Source of the DNA: Coffea arabica
Taxonomy: Eukaryota; Streptophyta; Magnoliopsida; Gentianales; Rubiaceae
Assembly: GCF_036785885.1 (NCBI RefSeq)
Contig: NC_092329.1
Span: 7,874,001 to 7,938,000, forward strand
Reading direction: 5' to 3'
DNA length: 64,000 bases
A program made the translations under genes and the position numbers. The notes under the pieces were generated by a model, which was not told the origin of the DNA, did no database searches, and saw only the letters and a program-made list of their open reading frames with translations. This document shows positions 25,226-38,110 of this stretch, one piece after another. Positions within the stretch are counted from its first letter, which is position 1. Every line of letters begins with the position of its first letter.

Positions 25226-27249
25226 TCAAATGTCATCCTTTATATAATAGTTAGATAATAATTACAGAAATAATTAGAGATAATTGTCAACTACCAGAGA
25301 GTCAATGCATAATTAATAAGTGGTATGGAGAAATGATCGTTTAACCTAATATCATGACTAAGTTTAACGGTGAATTTTGTCAAACCATGACTAAAACAAT
25401 TGCATTCTTCTGTATTATAGGTGGATGATTAACACCGAAAAAAATCTAATCAAAAGCTCAATATCTTCTATAACTACATCTAAGTATGGGCTTCTTTTTT
25501 TTTCTCTCTCTCTCAAATTTTCAACACCAACAGAGCAATAAAAGGACAAAAAAAAAAAAAAAGCTTCTAAAACAAATCTTTCCCAAAATCTTAAAAAAAA
25601 AAAGAATTTGATTAGTTTATCCTAATTAAAATCCCAAAGTGATCATGTATATAAATATGCCTAACGAAGGTTCGACAGAGTTGGGAAGAAACAAAAAAGA
25701 ACTAAATAAGTCCTAGCGTGGAAAAGTAGGATTTGGATTACATCAATTTATAGAGACCTTTACTAGCTGAAATATCTTCATATTGAATTGATGGGTTACC
25801 AAAACGTCCAAAAGTAGACCTGCTCTGATGCGTCTAATCTCACAAAAATTGTTCTTGGGATGGGGTGGTTAAACTAATAAACAGGTTACTTTCATGACAT
25901 GATGAGTAGTAGTAATTGACAATGCACTTATAAGCTGGATTCCGGGCTTCCAATCAAAATGCAATTAATCAATTAAGCCAGAGTTTCTTTTTTCTTTTAC
26001 TCTGATTAATGATGAAAGAGAGCTTTCAGTCATTCACTTATACCGCATTTAGAAAATTCCATCATGGCATGTCTTCGTTGCAAGTCTCAGCCAGCTGTGG
26101 ATCACATGATAAATAATAGTACTCTCTATTGATAAGAAGAACATTTTTATGGTACGTATCGTGACATTACTGACTGATTTAGGTTATTTTTCACATTTTT
26201 AATGCTATGAATGAATTGCTTAGGCGAAATCCTGCACGAGCTTTGCTTGGGGCAAGGACTTTGATAACAACAGAGGACCAGCTTATCAATTTCTCTAGCC
26301 CTTTTTTTTTTTTTTTTTTACATATATGAGAATCAGATTTTATCAACGGCATTGTTGGAAATCGTTCAGCACAATTCAATTTGCATCACAAAAGATTAAT
26401 TATTGCAACTCCTCTTTGCGCATGTTACAATTGTCTCGTCTACTAATCAACCGTTTTAAGTTCCAATAACAGCAATGAGATCTACTGCGATAGAAATGAT
26501 TGAATAGCATATTCGTATGGAATATGTACCCGGTCAATAATTTTTTGTTTTCATTTGAACAAACAAGACTTAAATCAAGGAGAGTAAGATGATGGAATTA
26601 TCCCTTTCATTGTTTTTAATTTTTCTTCGGCTACCGGATTTTAATTTCGACGTCACTTGGATCCTACTCTAGTTTTGGCTACGATTGCATTTCTGGCCTG
26701 AAATAACAGAGTGAAGCCTGATCTTCACGGACGGGAACCATTTTTAAGTTTGCAGGGCCGCTTTTTACGTCTCTTCAATTGACCTATTTTAGTCGGCCCA
26801 CAAGTCATTGGATTCCAATACGGGTATCCGTACGTATGAATAATGGAAGACCCATGGAAATTATTTGTATTGCGCCCAGTATTCAACTTAGCTAGTGGGG
26901 CAATTATTTATGAGTAACCTTTCCTCTTTCCCTTCTAAGACCTTGTAATCTCCATTAAAACCAAAAAAAAAAAAAGAAGAAGCTATTTCTCATAATCATA
27001 TCAAAGAGCATATGAAAGGGAGCATACCATTATCTAACTGTCTTTTTTTTTTTGGGATAGAAAATAGATTAAATTTTTTTTCAAAATCGTCCAGTACCAA
27101 TTACTTTACAAAATCTGGAAGTTATAATGAGTATTTAAGCGTCTTAAATCAATGTTATTATTTCTTTTTCCACTTCGATTATTTATGTGATCAATAGCAT
27201 ACCACGTATTTCCAAACAAATTATATTTCAATTGAAGTAAACTATAAAT

Positions 27250-27970
27250 ACTAAAATAATAATATGGAGAAATAGATAGCAGCATCAGCACACATGCAGA
27301 AACCACTTTTTGCTGAAACCTTAGATTTCAAACTCAGTCCAAGATTCAAAATATGGTTGCCTGATAGGAGAATTCTACCATCTCCGAGGGGTCTCATTTT
27401 CAAACCGACTTCCCTCAACTTCCCTTCATTTGATGCAAAGCAATTGGCCAAAATTTTCAGGTACGTGGAAATTTGAGAAGCATGTCTCCATCATTCTTGA
27501 AGGTTCATCTTCAACATAGTACTGCTCCACTCCAACTGCAACGTCTAGGAGTGTTCCCATTGTTACATTCATATAAATTCCAATCAGATGGGTATTTCTT
27601 CTATACGAAGAAAAAGGAAATAGTAGCATTTTATTCTGGTAATTTTGTCAAGTATGTCGGCAACGTTCACCACCAGTTCTGCACTAGGGGACACTGGGAT
27701 TCATCACCTGCATCCGTGGGTCATTTTCCGGGTGGCCATTAACAGCAATTGAGAACTATATACAGGTGGAAATGAAGCTGGTCAAAGATCCTAATCTTTT
27801 TAGCCTTGACATGTATACAACCAAGCACATTCTAAAGGATCCAATTTGCTTTATTTCTTGTCAAGTTTCTTTGTCAGACAAACATGTATTGTTTCCTTCT
27901 TGGGATGAAATTGTTGTTAAAGCAAACAAATGGCAAGCAAGTCTTAAAAGACTCATGGACCACTGAGACA
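27250..27970. other. Unidentified ORF-rich segment, possible decayed gene
   Basis: Both strands carry several frames of 60-90 codons here (plus 27294-27476, 27473-27742 and 27766-27966; minus 27251-27451 and 27426-27629). The base composition is less AT-rich than the flanks. The plus frame ending at 27966 reads like ordinary protein (for example PICFISCQVSLSDKHVLFPS) but I recognise no family. No multi-exon model joined the pieces. It could be a relic of a gene or a captured fragment, or chance. Confidence 0.2.
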
Positions 27971-29472
27971 CAAGCCAATTTGGACTTGGTCTTTAGCCGA
28001 ACAGTGATACTCGACAACGTTAATCACATCATAGATTGAGACAGAAATGAGGTGTTCATACTTAGGAAAGAACCAAAAATCGGATTTCAATAAAACGGAA
28101 TTCAAAAAAATCGAAATATAATGTTTCGTAAAATAGCTCGAAAAGGGACATTAAAAATACGTCATCGAGTTACCAATTATGCAATTATCAAAATTTTTAT
28201 AATATAATATTACATACATACATATACATACACATATATATATATATATTACTAAATATAAGAGTAAACCTTATTCCCAATACTGAATACTAATTACTAA
28301 CTATAACTATACTTGGAAGTCGAATTTGATGGAAGTTGACATGTTGCAGTTTAGCTTGACAATGTTATTTAGAGTTCTTGTTTATTTCAATATTGATTAA
28401 GGAATTGAAATTATGAGTTACGATTATTATGAACCTAATTTTTTTTTGTATATCATTGTTTGAGTTGAGTTAATGGAATTTTGTTGGAAAAACATATGGG
28501 ATATTATTTTGTTACAACAATTTTTTGAAAAAATTAAAATATTGTAACTCATCTTTGACATTTTAGGCAATACCGAATTACTAATTCTCAAAATCCAATT
28601 TTATCAAACTAAAGTTTAGACGGTAATCTGATATTTGTCTTAAAAAACCAATTTCTAAATTACTCAAAAAAAAAAAATTTTTGCTGAGTTCCCAATTACC
28701 GGCAGATGAAGACCGCTAGAAATGACCAAGTTTACTGTGATACAAATTCAAGAAACTTCATCCGGTTTTCGCATTCTAAAAATATCTGATTTTTTTGAAG
28801 CAAGGAGTGTACATTTTCTTGGCTTTAAAGTTCTTACTTTTGACAGTTTTGGTATAGAGCGTGTTAAAAATTTACTGCTTTTAAACTACTTCAGCACATT
28901 TGTGATCCCAAACTACAATATAAATTTAGCTTTAGAAATTCGAGGAGAAATGTGGTTATAGAAAAGTTCACGGCAATTACTAGTCTATTGGAAGTCAATT
29001 TACCTTTAACACAGAGGTCTGAACCCTGGCTTTTTACGAGAGATCCTGGATTAGCTCCTACCAAATTATTGAAACAAATGCATCAAATCTTATATTATGC
29101 TCGCCATGAGTGCACTAAAGTTCCAAACTTACGAACAGAACAGATACATCAAATTCAAACAAATTAACTACTAATGCTTTTAATTAGTAATTATCAACCT
29201 GGATTACAAAAAGACATCGTATTGCTATTACATCTGCAAAATCTTATAGTATGCTCGCCATGAAAAGCGAAATCAACAAAATTTCAAAGAAGCAAAATTC
29301 AAAATTTCAGAATGGATAAGTATCAGTCAGCTAAAAGACTGACACTGGTCCAAGTACCCTTCTTCAGAGAGGTCACTTCTCAACATATGTTAATATAAAC
29401 TCCTTTAGACTGGACTGTACAAAAGTATTTACTCCCATTAATTAAACAACAAACAAATCCTCCCCTAGTGCT

Positions 29473-32400
29473 TCAGAAGATGCACTCCAGGTATTGATTA
29501 TAACGTCTCCTGTTGAATTCCAGTAAGCTACCGTAAGTTCTATCTGCGACTCCAATAAAGAGAGCTTCTGTGTCGGGACTAAAGGAAACTCCAGCAATCT
29601 CGCCAAACAAATCAATTTCTTGTCCCTCCGCATATTCTGACTTTGTATCAAAGACGTGAACGAAATCAGCTGGTTCAGCCATTGCCAGGAATCGGCCATC
29701 AGATGTGAACCGTATAGCCCTGATAGCCCCCATTCTACCCTTGAGGACGCAGACTGACTTCGATAAGTTTCTGATGTCCCAGAGTCTGCAAGTCGTGTCC
29801 TGGTTTCCAGTTGCCAACATCCTACCATCTGGATGCCAAGCCGAAGCAAATCCATAGTCCAGATGCCCCTTCAAGGTGCCCACAACCTTTCCTGAGTGTG
29901 CATCAGCAATCAAGCTCTCAGGATTGTCCCCGAGGACAGCAAGTAATCTACCATCTGGACTTACAGAGGTGTTCTGGAAAAACCATCACCACACAGAGGT
30001 AAGAAATCTCTGCATGACATCAAACGAAAAATCATGTAAAGAGCTAACGAGAAAAAGCCACTCACATTGACTGACCAAGGAAATGAGAATTTACTAATGC
30101 AAGCAAAACTGCTGGCATCAAAAACCCGAACTTGAGCGTCATTGTTTGCAGTCATAACTCTCACAAGTCCACTGCACCACACATTTAGTACATCAACTAG
30201 CTGCAACACGATCACAAAAATCCCTTCTAAAAGGAATAGGAATGAACTTCTTACGTTGGACTTTGGCCTATGTCAACAGCATTTGTGATGGCATCTTCGT
30301 CTGTTGTTATTTTGGTGCAGAAAGCAACGTCAGGTTGGTTGAGGTACTGTTAAAGCATAAGAAACAAGTAATATACCCTGATCCAACTAAAAGAAAAATA
30401 ACCCAGGTCCCAAATAAGGCCACAAATAGAGGAAGTATTAAAAAAATTGCTAATCTGCTATTTACCTTGCAGATAAGCTCCCCTCGAAATCCACCAGCAG
30501 CCATTAAGTTGTCTTTGACGGCCATAGTGCTTATCTGCACTCTAGAGACTGTCTGAGACATAGATCCAGGGCATTTCTGCAGAATAAGCAAACTCAACTA
30601 ATGAGTGTCTAACCAAGTTAATAATAAAGGAAACAAGCCGATGGCTAGAACAAGACCTACCAGTGAGGGCACAATTGGTTTAGCTACATTCAACACTTCT
30701 TTGCCTCTTCTCAGAAGAGAGGACCAGTGCATTACTGAGTAGCTTTGCATTAGGTAAACATCGTGCTTTGATGTTGCTGATAAAAGATTTCTGAGCTGAA
30801 AGGATTGACAGGTGCAAAAACATAAGCAACAAAATTGAAACACTCAACAAAGCAATTACCTATGTTGAAAATAACTGTCAAGACAAAGGTGAAAGATAGT
30901 CTTTGTTTCAAATATATGAAATACAACACACAACACTTTAGACCTAATTACAGAAGCAACAGCTCACATATATGAATTAGTCAATGTGAATGAACTTTAC
31001 TATATCGTCAAAAAGATTCAGCCCCTCCAAACACTTTTGCTTGGGTTATCCTAAGCCTAGGAGTCAATTCTTAACTCAAACCTAGGTTTGCTCAAAATTT
31101 GATCCATATTCCTCAAAAAGTCTAACAGACTGAAAGGTAAAAAGTGAGAAATGATTTCACATTTTTTGAAGACTCAATGTCCAAAATGCAATAAACACAA
31201 CAAATAGTTTATAGCAATTCTTAAAGATTAAAGAGACTCCAACAAGTAAATCTGGCCAGCAAGAATTAATAGACAGAATTGTTACTAGACCAACAATTTC
31301 AAAAGAAATGTCAGATTTTGTCACAGTAAAAACGTCCAAGAAAAGTAATATGACCACGGAGTAACATCTATACTAGCAACAACAACAGTCCGAGTTACAC
31401 ATAAAATTGAGAAAATTTCAAATCTGCCAACCAAACTAAAAAAGTGAATAAACTCTCTACTCTCTGGATTATTGACCAAAATATCAGTTCAAAGCAACCC
31501 ACACAAATCTACGAGTAACAGTCGCGATACAGCTACAAATTTACTGATCGTTAGATATACGTAGAGAAAAAAATTCTACCATACAGATAATAGGATCTGA
31601 AAGACCTCACAGATCAATGATACAAATATAGCTGACCAGGCAGACTGACCATCTACACGAATAAAAACCTAAAAATCTGTCAAATCACGCATCATAAGAA
31701 GTAGACTCATCAATGTTCCAAGCGCAACCATCCAAAAAAAAGAACATAGCGTCCAAAAAACTTCAAGATTGCAAGTATCCTATAGATCGGAATCCATGAC
31801 TTCCACAAATCAGAAAGTGAAAACCATATCAAATATTTGCCAAGTATGCTGTGCCTGTGCAACTAGTAACTCACAAGGATATACGCTCTAGATTAACAAC
31901 GCAAAATACACCATATAAAGAACCAAATAAAAAAAAAAAAAAGAGGAGGAAATCTACGTCTGACATGCACGTTGTCATGCATTGCACTACTGAATGCAAA
32001 AGCTCCAAGCAACCATATGGCCTGTTGACATAACAAACTACATGGCTAGTTCACCAATCAAGTATTCATATTTACACACCGCCCCTTTCAATTGCTCAAA
32101 TATTTCCCTACCATACCATATAAAAAATGTTTCCTTAAGGCGCCAGCTTGCTCAGACACAACTGCCACCTCCTCCTAAGGCTGAAATGGAGATAAAATAG
32201 CAATCCCAGAAACAGAGGTTAATTAAAGTAAAAATAAGCAATCAACAAGACAAATATAAGAGCCACATGACATACAGATGATTACAAATGAATTTGTAGC
32301 TCAAAAGAACTTTTAGAATGGCATACAGATCGTTTATCAGCAAAAGGATGCAGCACAAACCACTATCACTTTTGTGCACAAGTCTGAAGCAAGTTATACT

Positions 32401-35260
32401 TGAAGCTAAACCATTAAATAAATTAATCAAGAACTGTTGATACACACACAGAGGAAATAGATTGACTTCCAGCAAATTATTCACTGAAAGCAGGAGCCAG
32501 AACTTTTCCATGTCAAAGTTTCCAAGACACCGAAGACTAAACCCACAAAGAAAGGCAAAATATGCTACATGACTACAGTTAGGAGTAAACAGAGTTAGAT
32601 CCAAGTTTATAAGTGCACGCATTAATACTATATAACAAGAAAAATGGAAAACTTAAGGCAAAATTAACCCAGAACCTTGCCAAAGTGCCCCAAACCTAGG
32701 GCATCCATACAACAAAAACCAATCAATGAAAGCACATCATCCACATGAATGAAAAGTTGCAAATTCAGCAAAGCCAAGTCATACCCACCTCAAAGGAACT
32801 TGGCATAAAACCATTAGGCAGTTTAGTAACCCAAAATTCCCATCTATAACATTGTACCTTCCAAATAAAGATCCTCTAATATTATTAATGTTCATGAGAT
32901 ACTTCTGGAGTGTTAATGATCTGCACAAAAACGATTCATTAAATAAAAGTCCTGGTTCAAGGAAATCTGAACCAGGCACAACAGAGAGTATGCAATCATA
33001 AAGATATATCAATTAACTAACGTAAATTAAAAATGGTTAGTGCATGGTCAAAATTGCTGCTCTGTATATGATTGGCTACTTGACAGAGAGAGACCCTCTA
33101 GCTATGGAAGTAGGAAGACAAGGCTGGCAAAATCCCCATCCAAAGAATCAGATCAAGTTATTCTATAAGAAATAACTTACAGTTAAAATATTAGGAACAA
33201 TAATCAATTTCACTAGCTCGGAGGACCCAACAAGCATTGTCATTATGTTGGCATCTCACCCTAATTTTTCCCCCCTTTCTTTTTGCTGAAATGCCGCTCA
33301 AGCATGAGTTAATGATAGACGTGATTCACCATTACTATAGCATGTAAACATTCCATACCTTCTAAGAAATGAGGGGAGAGAGAGCTAAATTACACTCATG
33401 CATCCACAAAGCACTATATTAGTATAAGAATACCTGCAAAACTACAATTCTGATTGGACCGTTCTAATAAATTCCCAAGAGAATTAAGAAGCAACCACTT
33501 TTCCCCTTGTAAAAGCAAATAACAAATCAAGAATATAAAACAGGAGATCTCAAAATGCAATTAACTAAGGATGTTTGCAGAAGAACAAAAATGAATATTT
33601 GCTTCACACGCTTTCACTACGCTCTGTTACATATTTATTTACTTTGGATAAGTATATATCTAGTGAGGATTTACTGAACTGAGAGTTTATGAAAACTGCG
33701 GTTAAGAAACAAACTGAGCCATGCGATTTTAAGAAAAAATCAAAAGATATCCCAAAAGGATGATTCATCCCCCTCTTTATGGTGATATGCAACAACTAAA
33801 ACAGTTCCAGAGGCTTTTTTTAGATGTCATAGTACAAAATTATTACATTCAGGGTCCGCAAACAAACGTCACTAACCAGAAACTTTAAGTTATGCCTTTA
33901 CCTGGAAGTGCACAATTGTTGACTTCACAAGCCTTGTATTGAACTGAAAATCGTAAAATTTGTGGCCTTTCTCCACTTCCTTGCACTCCTGCAACCATCA
34001 GGAAAATTTTAGCCACAAAACCAACTTAATATTCAGCACAAGCAAGGGATGACAACTACATAGTAGCATGTAAACGATCCTATAATATTTAAAACAAATC
34101 TAGCAATTCATAGCTATCATGTTGTCAGTAAATAACTCAAGCCCAAGGCTTTAGCCGCTTGTTACTTGGTTAAAATCCAGATTCTGACACCATATGTATT
34201 TGGGAATCGAGGAAAGAATCAAAGTTCTGCCCAACAAAAACTCATGGATGCCTGGTATCAGTTCCCCAGGTATCAGAGAGAGCTTAAAAAAGAGACTTGA
34301 AAACATTAAATAACCATCTAACAGCGTCAAGAAACCATATGAATATGATGTCTCTAAACTAAGCTTCTCAGATTCCATTTCTTTCCCTATTTTAAATTGC
34401 CCCCACCGCTAAAACATACAATATCTCAGCAATTTAAAATCCAAAGAAGCATAAGAATCAAATAATCGGCTAGTAAGATACCAAATTCCATTGCTTTTTA
34501 TCATTCCTTCCAATTTTTCTACAAAATTAAATCTCACCATATACACATTTACATCCAACTTCCACAGATCCCGGACATCCAACAAAAATATACACAAACT
34601 AATGCAAGACAAACACCCTTTTGAGTGAAATAATTAATATATAAATGATCCGCCAATAGAGAAATGAATATAAACTAAACGAATCCAAGCAGCTCATGTA
34701 TGATCACGTGTGCCGGTTTTTACGGTGAAAACAGACCATTTGAAGCACAACCGTTAGATTATGTCGGAAAAAACAAGCAAACTCAACAAGCAAATTTTTT
34801 TTTTTTGAAAAACAAGCAAACTCAACGAGCAATTTTTTTTAAAAAAAAAAAAATTCAAACCTTTTCAAGGTCTTCACGAGAGAGTGAGAGGTTTTCATAA
34901 TTCTTATATTGCTTCAGCCTGGTCTCGCGGTACTTATCTCTAGTAAAGTTCATCCGCTCCCAGGGAATCCCTTGTATATCCTTCCCATTTCTAGCTTCCA
35001 CGGCTGAGGTATCAGTCTTCGGCTTACTCTGCAGAAATCAAATGATTATTCAGCTAAACCTCCAAAAACAAGAACCACAAAACGAAGAAACAAAAAAGAA
35101 AATTAACTGTTACCAGTTCGAAATCTTCTTCAAAATCGGAGTCTAAATTGTCATCATCAACATCAGCAGAAGAGACGGTGACGTCCTCGAAAGGATTGTC
35201 TTCGAAATCAGCATAGTCATCAACAATGTACTCAAGCTCATGGTTCTGAAAATGCTCCAT
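29473..35260 (-). CDS. WD40-repeat (transducin family) protein, At1g78070-like
   Basis: Eight coding exons read down the minus strand: 35260-35114, 35028-34861, 33988-33902, 30795-30661, 30576-30466, 30346-30255, 30171-30066 and 29973-29473. They give 448 residues with every junction GT-AG and in frame. Residues 1-49 are strongly acidic. A conserved plant segment follows: GKDIQGIPWERM, YRETRLKQYKNYENL, then YDFQFNTRLVKSTIVHFQ. WD repeats are clearest at residues 318-351 (GHLDYGFASAWHPDG to LWDIRN), 359-391 (LKGRMGAIRAIRFTSDG to VHVFD) and 402-435 (IDLFGEIAGVSFSPDTEALF). The family resembles fungal protein C2A9.03-like WD proteins. It is presumably a beta-propeller scaffold whose partners are unknown. 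The third intron is 3.1 kb; the others are under about 900 bp. The length matches the Arabidopsis homologue. Confidence 0.93.
30796..33901 (-). other. Third intron of the WD40 gene (3.1 kb)
   Basis: It is bounded by a GTAAAGG donor below 33902 and a TTTCAG acceptor above 30795. Open frames inside (32242-32622 and 32779-33012, minus) show no conserved motif and would disrupt the conserved junction between STIVHFQ and LRNLLSATSKHDV. I see no transposon with clear ends. The A-rich plus strand reflects T-rich intron sequence on the gene strand. Confidence 0.7.
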
Positions 35261-35281
35261 TTTCTATTAAATTTCTCGTTC

Positions 35282-35417
35282 CTGCAACTCATTATTTCAG
35301 GTACACAAATGGGAAGCAAAAAACAAAATCAGATAACAAAATTAGACAACAAATGTTACTGCTATCAATTACTAACAGAAAAAACAAATACCACAAAATC
35401 CAGAAAACTGAACTAAC
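35282..35417 (-). other. 5' UTR intron of the WD40 gene
   Basis: On the minus strand a CAAG|GTTAGTT donor at 35417 and a GAGTTGCAG acceptor at 35282 define a 136-bp intron. It ends 21 bases before the ATG at 35260. This is inferred from splice consensus only. Confidence 0.5.
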
Positions 35418-35419
35418 CT

Positions 35420-36850
35420 TGCTAGGAATTACTAGACGTAAAAGAATGAAAGAGTGAACACAAAAATCCGCAGGCAGTTTAGGAATGGCAAAGGAGGAGA
35501 TAACTATACAGAAGGTAATTTATTTTTTTTTTGGAAATGGAAAGTGAGGATGGGTTTTTTTTTTTCCGGAGAAGAAGACGACGACGACGATTGGGAGCTA
35601 TGGCTTTTGTTGCTAAACAGCGAGAGTGATGGAATGGTTCGGCCACCGGTGGGATACTTATAACGGAGAAGGAGAAGGCCCAGGTGAAACCGCGGGGATT
35701 GTTGGTAGGGCCCAGCGAGTGCTCCATGTGCTTCGATTAAAATCGTTTGTCGGGTCTAATCTATTGGTAAGGTGTTGGGGACGTTAACTTATAACTGACG
35801 GAGGAGACAGTTACCGTTACTAAGGTTTTTTTTTCGCTTTTTTCTCTTTTTGGATGCCCGATTTGTTGATTTCATTGGTTTTTCTTTCTTTTTCCTTTTT
35901 GACTGCGTTTACTGTGACAGTGATGGCTACTTTTTGTTTTTTAGTCTAATGTGAAATATATATTTGGAGAATTTAAGGGATTTTGGGAACCACGTGTGGA
36001 TCTAATATTGGCTGTTTGGCAAAAATGGCAATTGAGAATGAATTCTTACAACTTTAATTCGGGAGATTTTTTTGTGGATTCACTTTTGGTAGCAAGAAAG
36101 AATATCTATACTATGCATATAAAGTGGAACCCTGAGTTTTTGTGTAATATTTTTTTTACGCTTTTTGAACTCTCATTTTGACTCTCAAAGGATCTTAATT
36201 TACTCTCAACACAACTTATTTTTATTATAACTATCTTTCCAATATAACTACCCGTAAACACATAACATAATTATACTCGGCAAGAAAAAATTTTAATAGA
36301 GCAAAGTCATGTTCAGTAATAAAATACTATGTACCCTCTACCACTAGTTATTAACAAATAATTAGACTAAATTAACTTAATAACATTTTTACACCATCAA
36401 ATCCGCACGAAAGAATTAAAAAATATTAGTCCAATGACTCGAAAACGACTTTTGAATCAAATTCAAATTATTTTAATATCATCTAGGCAACATTTTTAAT
36501 GCTGAACCAACAAGTAAATTTCACTTTTTCTTCGTTGCAAACTAGTTAATTAACATGTGTATGAAATGGATAAATAAATCCCACTTTCTGCTAAATTAAC
36601 TAGAATCACAAATTTTTAGGAGCAAAAATATCCAAATAATGCAGCCTTGCTCTCCTCCTTATCATTGTTCTAGCAGTACCCTATACTACCTTCCTGCCAC
36701 CTCAACCTCTCCTCTTCCCCCTTCACCCCCTCCCTTATCACTTCCTTCTCTCCTCCCCTTTCACCACTCACCACCCAATTTCTCTCCTTTTCCTTTCCAC
36801 TACCACTCCCTTGCAATCCTCACTCCTTTCTTCCTCTTCTTCTCTTTTCT
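35420..36850. other. WD40 promoter/leader region and flank, no other gene seen
   Basis: The region immediately upstream of the WD40 gene contains a GC-richer stretch at 35570-35720, compatible with a promoter and leader on the minus strand. No TATA box stands out. From 36640 to 36855 the plus strand is strongly pyrimidine-rich (CT/CCT), ending in a short palindrome cluster before the Helitron. The open frame in the pyrimidine tract is low-complexity and not a gene. Confidence 0.5.
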
Positions 36851-36859
36851 TTTCCCCAA

Positions 36860-36922
36860 CGACTAGATCTAGTCGCCATGACCAAATCAACTAGATTTGA
36901 TCACAATTATCAAATCTAGTTG
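36860..36922. repeat. Two adjacent palindromes
   Basis: A 16-bp perfect palindrome, CGACTAGATCTAGTCG, occupies 36860-36875. It is followed by a stem-loop with 14-bp perfect arms (CAACTAGATTTGAT at 36888-36901, complement at 36909-36922) and a 7-base loop. Both share the CTAGAT core. They lie 30 bp outside the left end of the Helitron. Confidence 0.8.
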
Positions 36923-36951
36923 TAAAGGTAGAAAGGGGAAGGAAGAGGGAA

Positions 36952-38034
36952 TCTATATCTATATAAATTTGAGAAGGGATTTTTAGGAACAAGCCTCCAC
37001 GTATCTTCCCGCTACCAATTCCATTTTTCTATCATTTCACATTTAATTTAATTTATAAAATATATTCCTCTCAACTTCCACATCTACTATTCACATTTGA
37101 CATTATTGGTTACTTTTTAAAATCATTTCATTTCAAATTGTTGGTTAACGTGTATGTTATCCTATTTGAACTTCAACCCATCACGTTTCCAATTGCTTTG
37201 CATTATTTATGATTCTACTCCAATTCAAACTTCTATAAGACCATAACAAGAGATAACAAATATAACATCATTTCATGCTTTCTTATTAATTTAAATAAGT
37301 AAGATTATTTACACTCCATTTTTGTTATTCACACTTCAATAATCATTTTGATCATATAATTTTTATTAATTAGACTATATGATAAAAAATGGTGGAATTG
37401 CAAATAATAAAAAATGGAGTGCAAATAACATTTTCTTAAGTAAGGAGTGGCTTCCATGCCTTTCTAATTTAAACAAGTAGTGACTCTGCTTATATAGAAA
37501 TTTGGTTTGAAGTTTATTAGTGGGAGGGTAAATAAAAAAAAAATATTGCCAAACTTAGTAAAAGTAAAAAAGTAAATGATAATATTTTATCTTTTAACTT
37601 GGTAATCCTAAGTAAAGGGCAAAATTAAATAGAAAACAAAAAGGAAATAATGTCGTGGATTTAAAAAATCAAGAATGATACCATTCATGAAATCCAAATT
37701 ATGAAATCACTAAATAAAAAATAAAGTACTACTAGCCTTTTAATGTGGAAATTTTTTTTTTGAAATATTCATTTTTGATAAAAAAAAAATAATGATAATA
37801 ACAACACCAATTCTACCTAAAATTTTTAAAAAAGTAACATTATAGTTTAAGAGAAAGATATAGAACATTCAACCCTAAAATACTACTTAATTTGTATATA
37901 TCTTGCCCAAATTTGACATTAGATTTGAATAAGAGTGCAAAACCCAAACACTAAGGATAACTTTGGGTATCATTAATTATTTTATGTATTTGTTATTGCT
38001 GTCTTCATATGTAAATATGTATTTGCTATGTTAA

Positions 38035-38110
<76 letters not shown>

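Larger units (their letters stand above)
15545..29200. other. Long intergenic region, repeat-rich, no convincing gene
   Basis: About 13.6 kb separates the ERF promoter from the 3' end of the WD40 gene. Individually listed elements cover part of it: SINEs, a Stowaway-like remnant, a tandem repeat, MITEs and the AACTCGA patch. The remainder is AT-rich with T/A tracts, a 20-base G run at 25206-25225, a TCC microsatellite near 23118-23143 and ATATAT runs near 24185-24215 and 28225-28250. Short open frames at 18211-18542, 23700-23963 and 28722-29167 have no family resemblance I can recognise. Confidence 0.6.

Noticed and set aside
29442..29855. 137-codon minus frame overlapping the last WD40 exon
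   Set aside because: It overlaps the clear WD-repeat frame (29473-29973) in another phase and lacks any motif.
32242..33012. Two minus-strand frames within the WD40 gene as extra exons
   Set aside because: They interrupt a conserved protein junction and have no WD motif; ordinary intron sequence explains them.
36639..36866. 75-codon Pro/Ser-rich frame
   Set aside because: It is a translation of a CT-rich tract, with no conserved sequence.
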